DNA of 64,000 nt from Paenibacillus peoriae KCTC 3763. Lineage in GTDB: Bacteria; Bacillota; Bacilli; Paenibacillales; Paenibacillaceae. The stretch covers positions 62,001-126,000 of the forward strand of contig NZ_AGFX01000037.1 in assembly GCF_000236805.1 (NCBI RefSeq), written 5' to 3'. The translations under genes were made by a program, and so were the position numbers. Within the stretch, counting starts at the first letter, position 1, and the number at the start of each line of letters is the position of its first letter. Positions 51,858 to 59,778 of the stretch are shown one piece after another. The notes beneath the pieces were generated by a model. It worked only from the letters and a program-made list of their open reading frames with translations, ran no database searches and had not been told where the DNA came from.

Positions 51858-53657
51858 ATGCCAACCCGAGTAGTCCGCTGGTTTCGGGCGCTGACGGCCC
51901 CGTATCGACGCAGCATTCAGCTCAAGCTCATTTTAACGATGATTGTTCTATCGGTGGTGCCGGTCATTGCCGTCACGGTGCTGGCTGCGGAAAAAAGCAG
52001 AGCGTCGATGGAAACCGAAGTGGTAGAGACGAACATGTCCAATATGAAATGGACGGGGATCTATATCAGTGACCAGTTAGACCGCCTGAATCAGCTGATT
52101 TACAGCATTCAGATCAGCCCTGATCTGAGTGATTATTTGAATGAGCGCGAGCCGGACAGCCTTTCAAGCCAATTTAATGCCCAGCGTAAAATGCTGAATA
52201 CGCTCGCGAATGTGTATTATTCGGCCGGAAGCCACGTGATCGGTATTCAGCTTTATTTGAAGCAATCGCAAAGCCTGTTTACCTTCAACGGCATGCAAAA
52301 TGATATTACGACGGTGAGCGGTATTCCCCCGCAGTATGCCGAGATGTGGCAGGCGAATAAGGATTATTTGATTCGCACAAGCCCGGCCGATGCGGAGCGC
52401 TTTACACTAATTCGCAGTATTCGGCGTTTTGAGGATCAGAAGCAGACGGGTGTGATCTCACTGGATGTTCTGTGGTCGCAATTCGATCAGACGCTGGGCT
52501 TGCTGGGACGAGGAGATCAGCATCAGGTGCTTATTACAGATACGGATGGCAGGATCATGTATCCGGCGCAAGCTCGCCAGTCGCCTCCTTCTGCGGGTGT
52601 ATTGACGGCTCTTCGCGACGTTAGGCCAGGCCCCGGTATGATTCAAACTGCCGGGCATTATGTGTTCTATAATAACCTGGATGCGGTTGGGCTGAGACTG
52701 GTCAAAATCATACCAACCTCATCTATTAACCATAGCGCCTTTTTAACGATGCTATATGGCATTATCGTGGGCGTGATTTCGATCCTTGTTTCCATCTGCA
52801 TAGCCGTTTTCATCGCATGGCGGACCGCACGGCCGATTGTTCATTTGGCACGTTCCGTACAGGAACTAGAAATGATTAAGGGGCCGGTTGGACAGCCGAG
52901 CACACGCCCGGATGAGATCGGGCTGTTGGAAAGAAGTCTCCATGGCATGGCAGGACGAATCCGTGAGCATATCCAGACGGAATACAGTATGAATTTGCAA
53001 AAAAAGACGGCTGAATTGAAAGCGCTCCAGGCGCAAATTCACCCTCATTTTCTGCAAAACACACTGCAAATGATCGGCAGCATGGTATTTTCCCAAAAGC
53101 CGGAGGACACCTATGAGGTAATCCGTTCGCTGAGTGAGATGTTTCGCTACGTGGTACGGGAGCCTCAGGATATGGCCTCTTTACGCGCGGAGCTCGACCA
53201 TGTGGGACACTATATGCGCATCCAGCAGCGGCGGTTTCCGCAGAGATTGGTGTTTCAGGTGGAGATGGATGAACGGGCGATGGATATTCGTCTGCCCAAG
53301 CTGTCGCTGCAGCCATTGCTGGAAAACGCGTTTCAGCACGGTCTGGATCGTAAGGCAGGGGCATGGCGAATGGGCATCCGCGTGGAGATTATGAAAGAAG
53401 ACGTGTGGATCACAGTTTGTGACAATGGTAACGGCATGGCCCCGGATAAGCTGGAAAAAGTACGGGCCAAGCTGGAAAATGCTTCGGAGGAACCGATCTG
53501 GGCGCAGGGCAGCCATATCGGCTTAAGCAATGTTGCTTCACGATTGCGAATGAATTTTGGAGTGAATTACGGGGTGACCATAGACAGTGAGCAGGGCGTC
53601 GGTACACGTGTCACGATCCGAATTCCATTCACCTCAGCAGAGGAGGGGGACATATGA
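51858..53657 (+). CDS. YesM-type sensor histidine kinase
   Basis: A 599-residue kinase: TM1 about 22-44, extracellular sensor about 45-290, TM2 about 295-320, HAMP, then His_kinase domain with phospho-His in IHPHFLQNTLQMI and HATPase (NGNGMAPDKL; GSHIGLSNVASRLRMNFG). YesM kinases sense extracellular oligosaccharides, often with ABC binding proteins. ATG 51858 with GAGGAG nine bases upstream; the frame extends to 51756 across the preceding terminator, so the shorter one is right. ATGA overlap with the regulator gene. Confidence 0.93.
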   Translation: MPTRVVRWFRALTAPYRRSIQLKLILTMIVLSVVPVIAVTVLAAEKSRASMETEVVETNMSNMKWTGIYISDQLDRLNQLIYSIQISPDLSDYLNEREPDSLSSQFNAQRKMLNTLANVYYSAGSHVIGIQLYLKQSQSLFTFNGMQNDITTVSGIPPQYAEMWQANKDYLIRTSPADAERFTLIRSIRRFEDQKQTGVISLDVLWSQFDQTLGLLGRGDQHQVLITDTDGRIMYPAQARQSPPSAGVLTALRDVRPGPGMIQTAGHYVFYNNLDAVGLRLVKIIPTSSINHSAFLTMLYGIIVGVISILVSICIAVFIAWRTARPIVHLARSVQELEMIKGPVGQPSTRPDEIGLLERSLHGMAGRIREHIQTEYSMNLQKKTAELKALQAQIHPHFLQNTLQMIGSMVFSQKPEDTYEVIRSLSEMFRYVVREPQDMASLRAELDHVGHYMRIQQRRFPQRLVFQVEMDERAMDIRLPKLSLQPLLENAFQHGLDRKAGAWRMGIRVEIMKEDVWITVCDNGNGMAPDKLEKVRAKLENASEEPIWAQGSHIGLSNVASRLRMNFGVNYGVTIDSEQGVGTRVTIRIPFTSAEEGDI

Positions 53658-54721
53658 TCAGGGTATTAATTGTCGATGATGAGCCATGGAACCGCGATAT
53701 TGTGAAGACATTTGGCACATGGGAAAAGCTCGGCATGTCGGTGGTGGGTGAGGCTGAGGACGGAGAGGAAGCGTTCAGGCTGACCGGGGAATTAACCCCG
53801 CATATTGTGATCACTGACATGCGGATGCCGGGTGCGGATGGAGTAGAGCTGCTGCAGGCGCTAAATAACCATTTTCCTGATGTGAAAATCATTGTCGTGA
53901 GCGGCTATGATGACTTTGCATATGCCAAGCATGCCATCCGCTATAAGGCTGTCGATTACTTGCTCAAGCCTGTTAACCCCACCGAGCTGAATGCAGTGCT
54001 GCTCAAATGCAAAAACGATCTGGAGACCAGGGCAACAGAGCGGCAGCAAGAAAAGGCGGAGCTGGATTATGAGTTCTTCCACAAGCTGACCCGGTATAAG
54101 CAACTGCTGCGTCTTTATTTTAATGAGCTGAATCAGGATGGCGTGAACATGACTTGCAAGCAGGTCATGCAGGAGCTGGAACGCCTCGGAGCGCCAAGTC
54201 AGCCTATGCTGGGCCGGCTGGTACAGGAGCTTCTTTCCCTGCTAAAAGAGCTGGCAGCAGACAACGGACTGGATACCCCGACAGCGAAAGCTGGATTTCC
54301 GCTGTCGCAGGATGCGTTATCCTCTGTAGAACATGCGCTGGAATTCGTATCGGCGTGCTATATTCTGGAGCTGGATCAGCTTATTCGACAGCGGAAATAC
54401 AAAAACAAGCTGAATCTGGAGGAGGTACGGCGCTATATGGATCGTCACTTTGCCGAACCGATTACACTGGAGCAGCTGGCAAAAAACTTTTTTGTAAGCA
54501 AAGAGTATATGAGCAAGGTATTCAAGCAGGAGTATGGTCAAAATGTAACGGACTATATTGTAGAGCGGAGAATGGAAAAGGCGCGGGAATGGCTGGCAGA
54601 TAAACAAATTTCAATTAAAGCGGTCGCGGAGATGGCGGGGTATGAGGATGTGTCCTATTTTTATCGGGTGTTTAAAAAGCATTTTGGCATGGCACCCGGA
54701 GAGATGAGAAAGGAAGTTTAA
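53654..54721 (+). CDS. YesN-type response regulator with AraC HTH
   Basis: A 355-residue regulator: receiver 1-120 with D55 in VITDMRMPG and K in YLLKPVNP, middle helical linker, and AraC-type HTH about 255-353 (VRRYMDRHFAEPITLEQLAKNF; AVAEMAGYEDVSYFYRVFKKHFG). Partner of the YesM kinase. It probably activates the ABC importer genes that start 130 bases downstream. Confidence 0.93.
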   Translation: MIRVLIVDDEPWNRDIVKTFGTWEKLGMSVVGEAEDGEEAFRLTGELTPHIVITDMRMPGADGVELLQALNNHFPDVKIIVVSGYDDFAYAKHAIRYKAVDYLLKPVNPTELNAVLLKCKNDLETRATERQQEKAELDYEFFHKLTRYKQLLRLYFNELNQDGVNMTCKQVMQELERLGAPSQPMLGRLVQELLSLLKELAADNGLDTPTAKAGFPLSQDALSSVEHALEFVSACYILELDQLIRQRKYKNKLNLEEVRRYMDRHFAEPITLEQLAKNFFVSKEYMSKVFKQEYGQNVTDYIVERRMEKAREWLADKQISIKAVAEMAGYEDVSYFYRVFKKHFGMAPGEMRKEV

Positions 54722-54776
54722 AAAAATCCAACTCAACAGGCTAATGGTGTCCAATGGCAGAAGTGACCTCCCACCC

Positions 54777-54795
54777 TATAATGAAAGCGTATACA
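54777..54795 (+). promoter_or_regulatory. ABC importer promoter with cre box
   Basis: TATAAT (54777-54782) overlaps TGAAAGCGTATACA (54782-54795), which fits the cre consensus at 13 of 14 positions. The -35 (ATGGCA at 17 bases) is weak, consistent with activation by YesN and repression by CcpA. Confidence 0.6.
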
Positions 54796-54853
54796 AAAGA
54801 AGTGATTAGGAAGTCGGTAACCGTTATTTTCAACTTAGGGGAGGTCATTTTGC

Positions 54854-56134
54854 ATGAAATTATGGAAAGGTGTATTGAGCACAATGCTGGTTGGTACGTT
54901 GTTGGCCGGGTGTGGAGCGAATTCTTCAGGCAGTGACAGCAGTGGTTCCGGTGGAAACGGCAAAACCGTGAATCTCAAAATGTTTATCGCCCAGCCCCGC
55001 TTGAAGGAGCATTACGATAAATACATTAACGCGTTCGTAGCGAAGGAAAAGAAAGATAAAAATATCGACGTTACGGTGCAATTGGAGATGCCGCCTGCCG
55101 ACAATGCCGCACAAATTTTGAAGACGAGACTTGCATCCAACGATGCGCCGGATGTGTTCGCGCTGCATGCGGTGAATGAAATTCCTCCGTTTTATAAAGC
55201 GGGTTATTTGGAGGACTTGTCCGGTCAGCCGTTTGTCAGCAAATTAATGGATAGTGTGAAGCCTTCGGTGACGACGAAAGACGGCAAAGTCGTAGCGGTT
55301 CCTTTGGAAACGATTTCATGGGGCTATCTGTACAATAAAAAGATATTTAAGGACTTGGGGCTGAAGCCACCGGGAACGTTGACCGAAATGAAGGCTGTGG
55401 TCGAGAAGCTGAAAGCGAACAATGTGAAGCCGTTCCTGTTGTCCTACAAGGAATCCTGGATTCCACAGCTGTTCGTGCCGCTGACAGCAGGTGCGATGAT
55501 CAACACACAGAATAAGGATTTTATCGACCGGATGAATCAGGATAAAGGTTCTTTTGCTGAAATGAAGAGTATGTTCGACATTATTGATCTGGTGAACAGC
55601 AACGGCACAGACAAGGCGCTGGAAATTGGCGGGGATGACGGCTCGGCGGCCTTCGCTTCGGGCAAAGCAGCCATGTGGATTCAAGGCCCATGGTTTGCCG
55701 AAACGATTTTGAAATCTGATCCGAAAATGGATTTTGGGGTTGCACCGTTGCCGATCAACGATGATCCGAATGCAACCTTAATCAACCTGTCCACTTCGAC
55801 TTCACTGGCTGTATCCTCCACAAGCAAAAATAAGGAGGTTGCACTCGATTTTGTCAACTATGTGCTGGACGACAAGGATTCCAGTGCGTTCTATGAGGCA
55901 TTAAAATTTAACCCGATCTCCAAGGTGCATACGTTCAAAAGCTATCCTTGGGTCAATGACGCTACCGCATACGTGAAAGCAGGCAAGTCGTATCAAGATC
56001 CATCCATCCCGCAAGCGGTCAAGGACGAGGCAGGCAAAGCGCTTCAATCCTACTATGCAGGCCAGCTCTCGCAGGATGACGTGATCAAGGCGCTGGATAA
56101 GGCATGGAAATCGTATAACAAAGTGAACAAGTAA
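54854..56134 (+). CDS. ABC sugar transporter, substrate-binding lipoprotein
   Basis: A 426-residue family-1 extracellular solute-binding protein. Lipobox LLAGC with lipidated Cys 20, then a Ser/Gly-rich linker. Conserved DVFALHAVNEIPPFYKAGYLEDL and GKAAMWIQGPWF stretches. It captures an oligosaccharide for the two permeases downstream. GGGAGG before ATG. Substrate is inferred to be a beta-galactoside or galactan oligomer from neighbours; the ATPase is missing, presumably a shared MsmX-type protein. Confidence 0.92.
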   Translation: MKLWKGVLSTMLVGTLLAGCGANSSGSDSSGSGGNGKTVNLKMFIAQPRLKEHYDKYINAFVAKEKKDKNIDVTVQLEMPPADNAAQILKTRLASNDAPDVFALHAVNEIPPFYKAGYLEDLSGQPFVSKLMDSVKPSVTTKDGKVVAVPLETISWGYLYNKKIFKDLGLKPPGTLTEMKAVVEKLKANNVKPFLLSYKESWIPQLFVPLTAGAMINTQNKDFIDRMNQDKGSFAEMKSMFDIIDLVNSNGTDKALEIGGDDGSAAFASGKAAMWIQGPWFAETILKSDPKMDFGVAPLPINDDPNATLINLSTSTSLAVSSTSKNKEVALDFVNYVLDDKDSSAFYEALKFNPISKVHTFKSYPWVNDATAYVKAGKSYQDPSIPQAVKDEAGKALQSYYAGQLSQDDVIKALDKAWKSYNKVNK

Positions 56135-56173
56135 CGGTAGCCTACAGAAATACATCAGGAGGGGGGAGACTCC

Positions 56174-57058
56174 ATGCCTTTTAAAATCTATAAAAAATAT
56201 GTGATGCTGCTGGCATTTACCGCTCCGGCGCTGATCTTTTACACCATTTTCCTGCTCATTCCGACGATCAGCGGCATGTACTACAGCTTCACAGACTGGA
56301 ACGGACTGAATCCTAATTACAGCTTTCTCGGCTTGGGGAACTTTGTAGAGGCGCTGAAGGAAGACCCGGATTTTCTTAATTCTCTGTGGTTTACGCTCAA
56401 ATATGTATTGGTCATGATTGTGCTGCAAAATGTGCTGGCATTAGCGCTGGCCGTGCTCATCGAGTCGCGTACGCGCTCCAAGGGATTTTTCCGGACAATA
56501 TTTTTTATGCCCAATATGATTAGTACCATTATTAGCGCATTTATGTGGACATTCGTATTTTCCTCCGTGCTGCCACAGATTGCCGAAAAGACGGCTATCG
56601 CCTTTTTGGGCCAATCGTGGCTGGGTGATCCGAAGGTATCCTTCTTCTCCATCATTATTGTCTCGCTCTGGAATGGTGTCGGATACATGATGATCATTTA
56701 TCTGGCTGCACTCCAGGGGGTGCCGCAAAGCTTGAAGGAGGCCGCTATTATTGACGGGGCCAACGCGTTTCAGACATTGCGAAGCGTGACGCTGCCGATG
56801 ATTACCCATGCCATTACCATCTGTTTCTTCCTGACGCTGAATGGTGCCTTCAAGGTCTATGAGGTTGTCTATGGACTGACCGGTGGGGGGCCGGGGCGCA
56901 GTACGCAGGTGATTACGATGAACATTTATGAGGAGGCGTTCTCCAACAACTTCCGTTACGGCTATGCGAGCGCCAAATCCGTTATCTTGTTCGCCATCGT
57001 CCTGATCTTCACGCTGATCCAGCTGCGTGTCATGAAGAAGAAGGAGGTGGAGGCATGA
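56174..57058 (+). CDS. ABC sugar transporter permease (MalF-like)
   Basis: A 294-residue permease with six membrane helices and the EAA loop EAAIIDGANAFQTLRSV near residue 190, which contacts the ATPase. GGAGGGGGG before ATG. It overlaps the second permease gene by four bases. Confidence 0.92.
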   Translation: MPFKIYKKYVMLLAFTAPALIFYTIFLLIPTISGMYYSFTDWNGLNPNYSFLGLGNFVEALKEDPDFLNSLWFTLKYVLVMIVLQNVLALALAVLIESRTRSKGFFRTIFFMPNMISTIISAFMWTFVFSSVLPQIAEKTAIAFLGQSWLGDPKVSFFSIIIVSLWNGVGYMMIIYLAALQGVPQSLKEAAIIDGANAFQTLRSVTLPMITHAITICFFLTLNGAFKVYEVVYGLTGGGPGRSTQVITMNIYEEAFSNNFRYGYASAKSVILFAIVLIFTLIQLRVMKKKEVEA

Positions 57059-57882
57059 GGCTGAAAAAAGCCAATTCCCTGCTGATTACGTTGCTGCTGT
57101 GTGCGGGTGCCATAGTGTCCTTCTTCCCCATCTATATGGCGGTGACCAATTCATTTAAAACGCAGGGTGAAATGTTCGCATCCTTTACGGCGCTGCCGAC
57201 GAAGCTCCACTTTGAAAATTACAGTCAGGCTTTTCACCAGACTCATCTGCTGAACAGTGCTTTGAATTCCACGATCATTTCGTTTGTCGGCATTGGCGGG
57301 ATCGTGATCTGCTCTGCACTGGCAGGCTATAAGCTGTCTCGTACACGGGGAAAAATGAGCAGTGCGATCTTCTTCCTGTTTGTCGCCTCGATGCTGGTGC
57401 CGTTTCACTCCATTATGATACCGCTTACAAGGATGGCGAAGGATTTGTCCGTCCAAGGCAGTACGTACGGCTTGGCGCTGATCTATATCGGTTTGGGTGT
57501 CAATATGGCCATCTTTTTGTATCACGGGTTCGTCAAATCCATTCCGCGTGAGCTGGAAGAATCGGCACAAATGGACGGCTGCAATGAGTTCCAAACGTTC
57601 TTCCGCATTATATTTCCTTTGCTGCTGCCAATCACCGTCACGATTGCCATTCTGGATTTCCTGTGGATCTGGAACGACTTTTTACTTCCGCTGTTGATGC
57701 TGACGGATGTGAACCACTACACCCTGATTCTATCGACGAATATGTTGTTTGGTGAATACAACAAGGATTGGTCACTCATTCTGGCTGCACTTGTGTTGAC
57801 CTCTATTCCAGTCATCCTGATCTATGCATTCTTTCAGAAATTCATCATGGAGGGCATCGCGGAGGGAGCGGTTAAGGGATAA
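57055..57882 (+). CDS. ABC sugar transporter permease (MalG-like)
   Basis: A 275-residue permease with six helices and EAA loop ESAQMDGCNEFQTFFRI. C-terminal QKFIMEGIAEGAVKG is the standard family end. Last gene of the importer operon; no ATPase gene follows, as is normal for MsmX-served CUT1 systems. Confidence 0.92.
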   Translation: MRLKKANSLLITLLLCAGAIVSFFPIYMAVTNSFKTQGEMFASFTALPTKLHFENYSQAFHQTHLLNSALNSTIISFVGIGGIVICSALAGYKLSRTRGKMSSAIFFLFVASMLVPFHSIMIPLTRMAKDLSVQGSTYGLALIYIGLGVNMAIFLYHGFVKSIPRELEESAQMDGCNEFQTFFRIIFPLLLPITVTIAILDFLWIWNDFLLPLLMLTDVNHYTLILSTNMLFGEYNKDWSLILAALVLTSIPVILIYAFFQKFIMEGIAEGAVKG

Positions 57883-57933
57883 AGCAGGAGATGTGGGTAG
57901 GCTATATAAGCCGAGTTGGAAAATGTAAATGAG

Positions 57934-58041
57934 GCGCCACTGCGCAGGCGAATGGTGCTTCCGAAGCGAGCTTTCTACAGAAAGCTTTCAAAGCGACCGC
58001 TCCGCTTGTACAGCACCATTCCGCCTACTTCGTTTTCATGT
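57934..58041 (-). repeat. Structured repeat, short form, copy B
   Basis: On the minus strand it reads like copy A for about 75 bases (ACGAAGTAGGCGGAATGGTG onward), then passes directly from GGAAGCA to CCATTCGCC, lacking the 71-base inner segment. The whole unit folds as one long hairpin: AATGGTGCT with AGCACCATT, then AAGCGGAGC with GCTCGCTT. It is 52 bases past the end of the ABC permease gene. Confidence 0.85.
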
Positions 58042-58143
58042 GAATCTTTTGGAGTCCAATATATAGACTTGAGCCTTATACTGCATTGCTGGGGAGGTAG
58101 ATGGCCTTTCCTGCAAAAATTTTCAGGCAAACGTAAGAACTTG

Positions 58144-58176
58144 GAGCCGTGTACAAATGACACGGCTCTTTTTTAC
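58144..58176 (+). terminator. Terminator downstream of the ABC operon
   Basis: GAGCCGTGT and ACACGGCTC arms, seven-base loop, then six T. It lies 262 bases past the last permease gene, beyond the short repeat, so the repeat would be transcribed. Confidence 0.8.
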
Positions 58177-58302
58177 GTCTAATGTTTTAAATATTAATTA
58201 GTAATTAGACTCGTTGTAGATGAATCTATAGTTGTTTACCTTCAAGTTGGTGTTTACCCATGCCGCTCATTGGAAATCAGTTAATCTCATGGCGGTTGGG
58301 AG

Positions 58303-58370
58303 AGCGCAGCGGTCCATCTGAATCTGGAGAAGCGTAGCGTTCGCCTTTGCGGCGGGATTCTTACCTTTAA
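58303..58370 (+). repeat. Second repeat family, copy D1
   Basis: GCAGCGGTCCATCTGAATCT, a variable middle with AAGCGTAGCGTTCGCC, then GCGGGATTCTTACC. The same start and end blocks occur in reverse at 58601-58661. The AGCG-AGCG-TCGC core is like that inside copies A to C. Nothing recognisable in 58182-58302. Confidence 0.5.
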
Positions 58371-58398
58371 ATTGTCTTATCTATATAAGTTGAACTCG

Positions 58399-58585
58399 AA
58401 AACGAAGCACAAAAACGGAGTGGTCGGAATGGTGCTGTACAAGCGAAGCGTTCGCTTTAAAAGCTTTCCGTAGGAAAGCTCGCTTCGGAAGCATCACTTC
58501 CCCGGATTTCTCCCCTTATTAGGGGCTTAATTCAAGAAATCTGGGGGCGGTGGCGATGGGAAGCACCATCCGACTGCGTAGTGGC
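58399..58585 (+). repeat. Structured repeat, long form, copy C
   Basis: Same order and strand as copy A: CGGAATGGTGCTGTACAAGC, AAGCGTTCGCTTTAAAAGC, GGAAGCATCACTTCCCCGG, then a 72-base inner segment and AAGCACCATCCGACTGCGTA. Differences from A keep pairing: GGATTTCT/AGAAATCC becomes GGATTTCT/AGAAATCT (G-U), and the loop gains CCCCTTATTAGGGG. Confidence 0.85.
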
Positions 58586-58600
58586 ACGATAGGAAGCTTT

Positions 58601-58661
58601 TAAAATCCTAAGAATCCCGCTGCAACAGAGATCGTAAGATCAAATGGAACGCGGAGCGGTC
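58601..58661 (-). repeat. Second repeat family, copy D2
   Basis: On the minus strand: CCGCTCCGCGTTCCATTTGA, a middle, then TTGCAGCGGGATTCTTAGGA. Related to D1, opposite orientation, so the pair flanks copy C. Confidence 0.5.
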
Positions 58662-58703
58662 TTAGCCATACAATATTTCATCTGAATGTAAAAGGGGATG
58701 ATG

Positions 58704-59750
58704 ATGATGGCTACCTTCTCGGCCGCCCTTCGAGTGAAAAAGCGGATGGCCAAGCGCATATTAAAATTATCTGGTGTCCACGGTATTGGCGTAGGGTACA
58801 AAGACCCTGCTCATCCCAAAAAGGGAGCCGCCGTTATTGTGTATGCAGACCAGCTGGCCTCGGCCTCCACCGGACTCCTGTCTGCCACAGCACTGGGCAA
58901 AAAAACGAATGTCCCTATCCGGATTGTAAAAACCGGAAAGATCAGAGCCAATGCCACGGACTACAAAACGCGCATACGCCCGGTCATCGCCGGCTACAGT
59001 GTCGGAACGATTGAAGGCTCCGGGACAACCGGATTGATCGTTGCGCCAACTGGAGCGCCGGCTACACGGTATCTTTTCAGCAACAACCATGTCCTTAATC
59101 CCTCCAATACAGACAATCGGGAGGCCACGATTCAGCCGGGCGGAGCCGACGGGGGAACGGTTTCCCAGGATCGTATTGGACGGCTGTATCGTTACGTACG
59201 CTTGAGTCCAAGCGGGACGAACTTGATTGATACAGCGCTTTCCCTGCCGACCAGGAACAGATTGCTCAACCCGCGTTACGCTACCGTAGGGGTAGTCCCG
59301 GGCCATGTCACCGCTTATCGTGTGGGAGAAAGACTTAAAAAGGTAGGGCGTACGACCGGGCGGGTCAATGGTACGGTAGAGTCTGTCAATACGGACCTGC
59401 AAATCAATTATGGCGGAAGCCTGGGGCTGTTGACCTTTGAGGATCAGACCGTCGTTAGAGGTACGACTCCTGTATCGCTACCGGGGGATTCCGGTTCTGT
59501 CTGGCTCAGACAGTCGGATAATTATGCAGCTGCGGTCAACTATGCAGGTACGGCAGATGGTCGTCTATCCATTGCCTTTCCGGTACAGTGGTTCATGCAG
59601 GTGTACAACACACGGGTAGCCCGCCCCAACGGGGCAGGCAGGGTACTCACAGTAGATACGGGCTCTTCCCCAAGTTCCTATACAAGACAGCTTACCAGTG
59701 AGGAACTGGCTCGCTTAAGACCAAGAACGACGCGCATTAGAAAGAGCTAA
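58704..59750 (+). CDS. Trypsin-like (S1-fold) serine protease homologue without signal peptide
   Basis: A 348-residue protein. A chymotrypsin-like triad is visible: His in LFSNNHVLNP (about 129), Asp in NLIDTALSLP (about 176) and Ser in LPGDSGSVWL (about 263). The N-terminal 90 residues (SGVHGIGVGYKDPAHPKKGAA) form a leading domain common to bacterial relatives of this type. No signal peptide or TM, so cytoplasmic, unless released by lysis of the mother cell. Four ATGs follow AAAGGGG directly; 58704 gives six-base spacing, 58707 nine. Substrate is unknown. Neighbour on the other strand is a metalloprotease-like gene with a convergent 3' end 28 bases away. Confidence 0.82.
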   Translation: MMATFSAALRVKKRMAKRILKLSGVHGIGVGYKDPAHPKKGAAVIVYADQLASASTGLLSATALGKKTNVPIRIVKTGKIRANATDYKTRIRPVIAGYSVGTIEGSGTTGLIVAPTGAPATRYLFSNNHVLNPSNTDNREATIQPGGADGGTVSQDRIGRLYRYVRLSPSGTNLIDTALSLPTRNRLLNPRYATVGVVPGHVTAYRVGERLKKVGRTTGRVNGTVESVNTDLQINYGGSLGLLTFEDQTVVRGTTPVSLPGDSGSVWLRQSDNYAAAVNYAGTADGRLSIAFPVQWFMQVYNTRVARPNGAGRVLTVDTGSSPSSYTRQLTSEELARLRPRTTRIRKS

Positions 59751-59778
59751 ATGACCTTCAGATAGAAAAAGCTGCTTC

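Noticed and set aside
57916-58182. 88-codon plus-strand frame after the ABC permease
   Set aside because: It runs through the inverted repeat and a terminator, with no start signal and odd composition.
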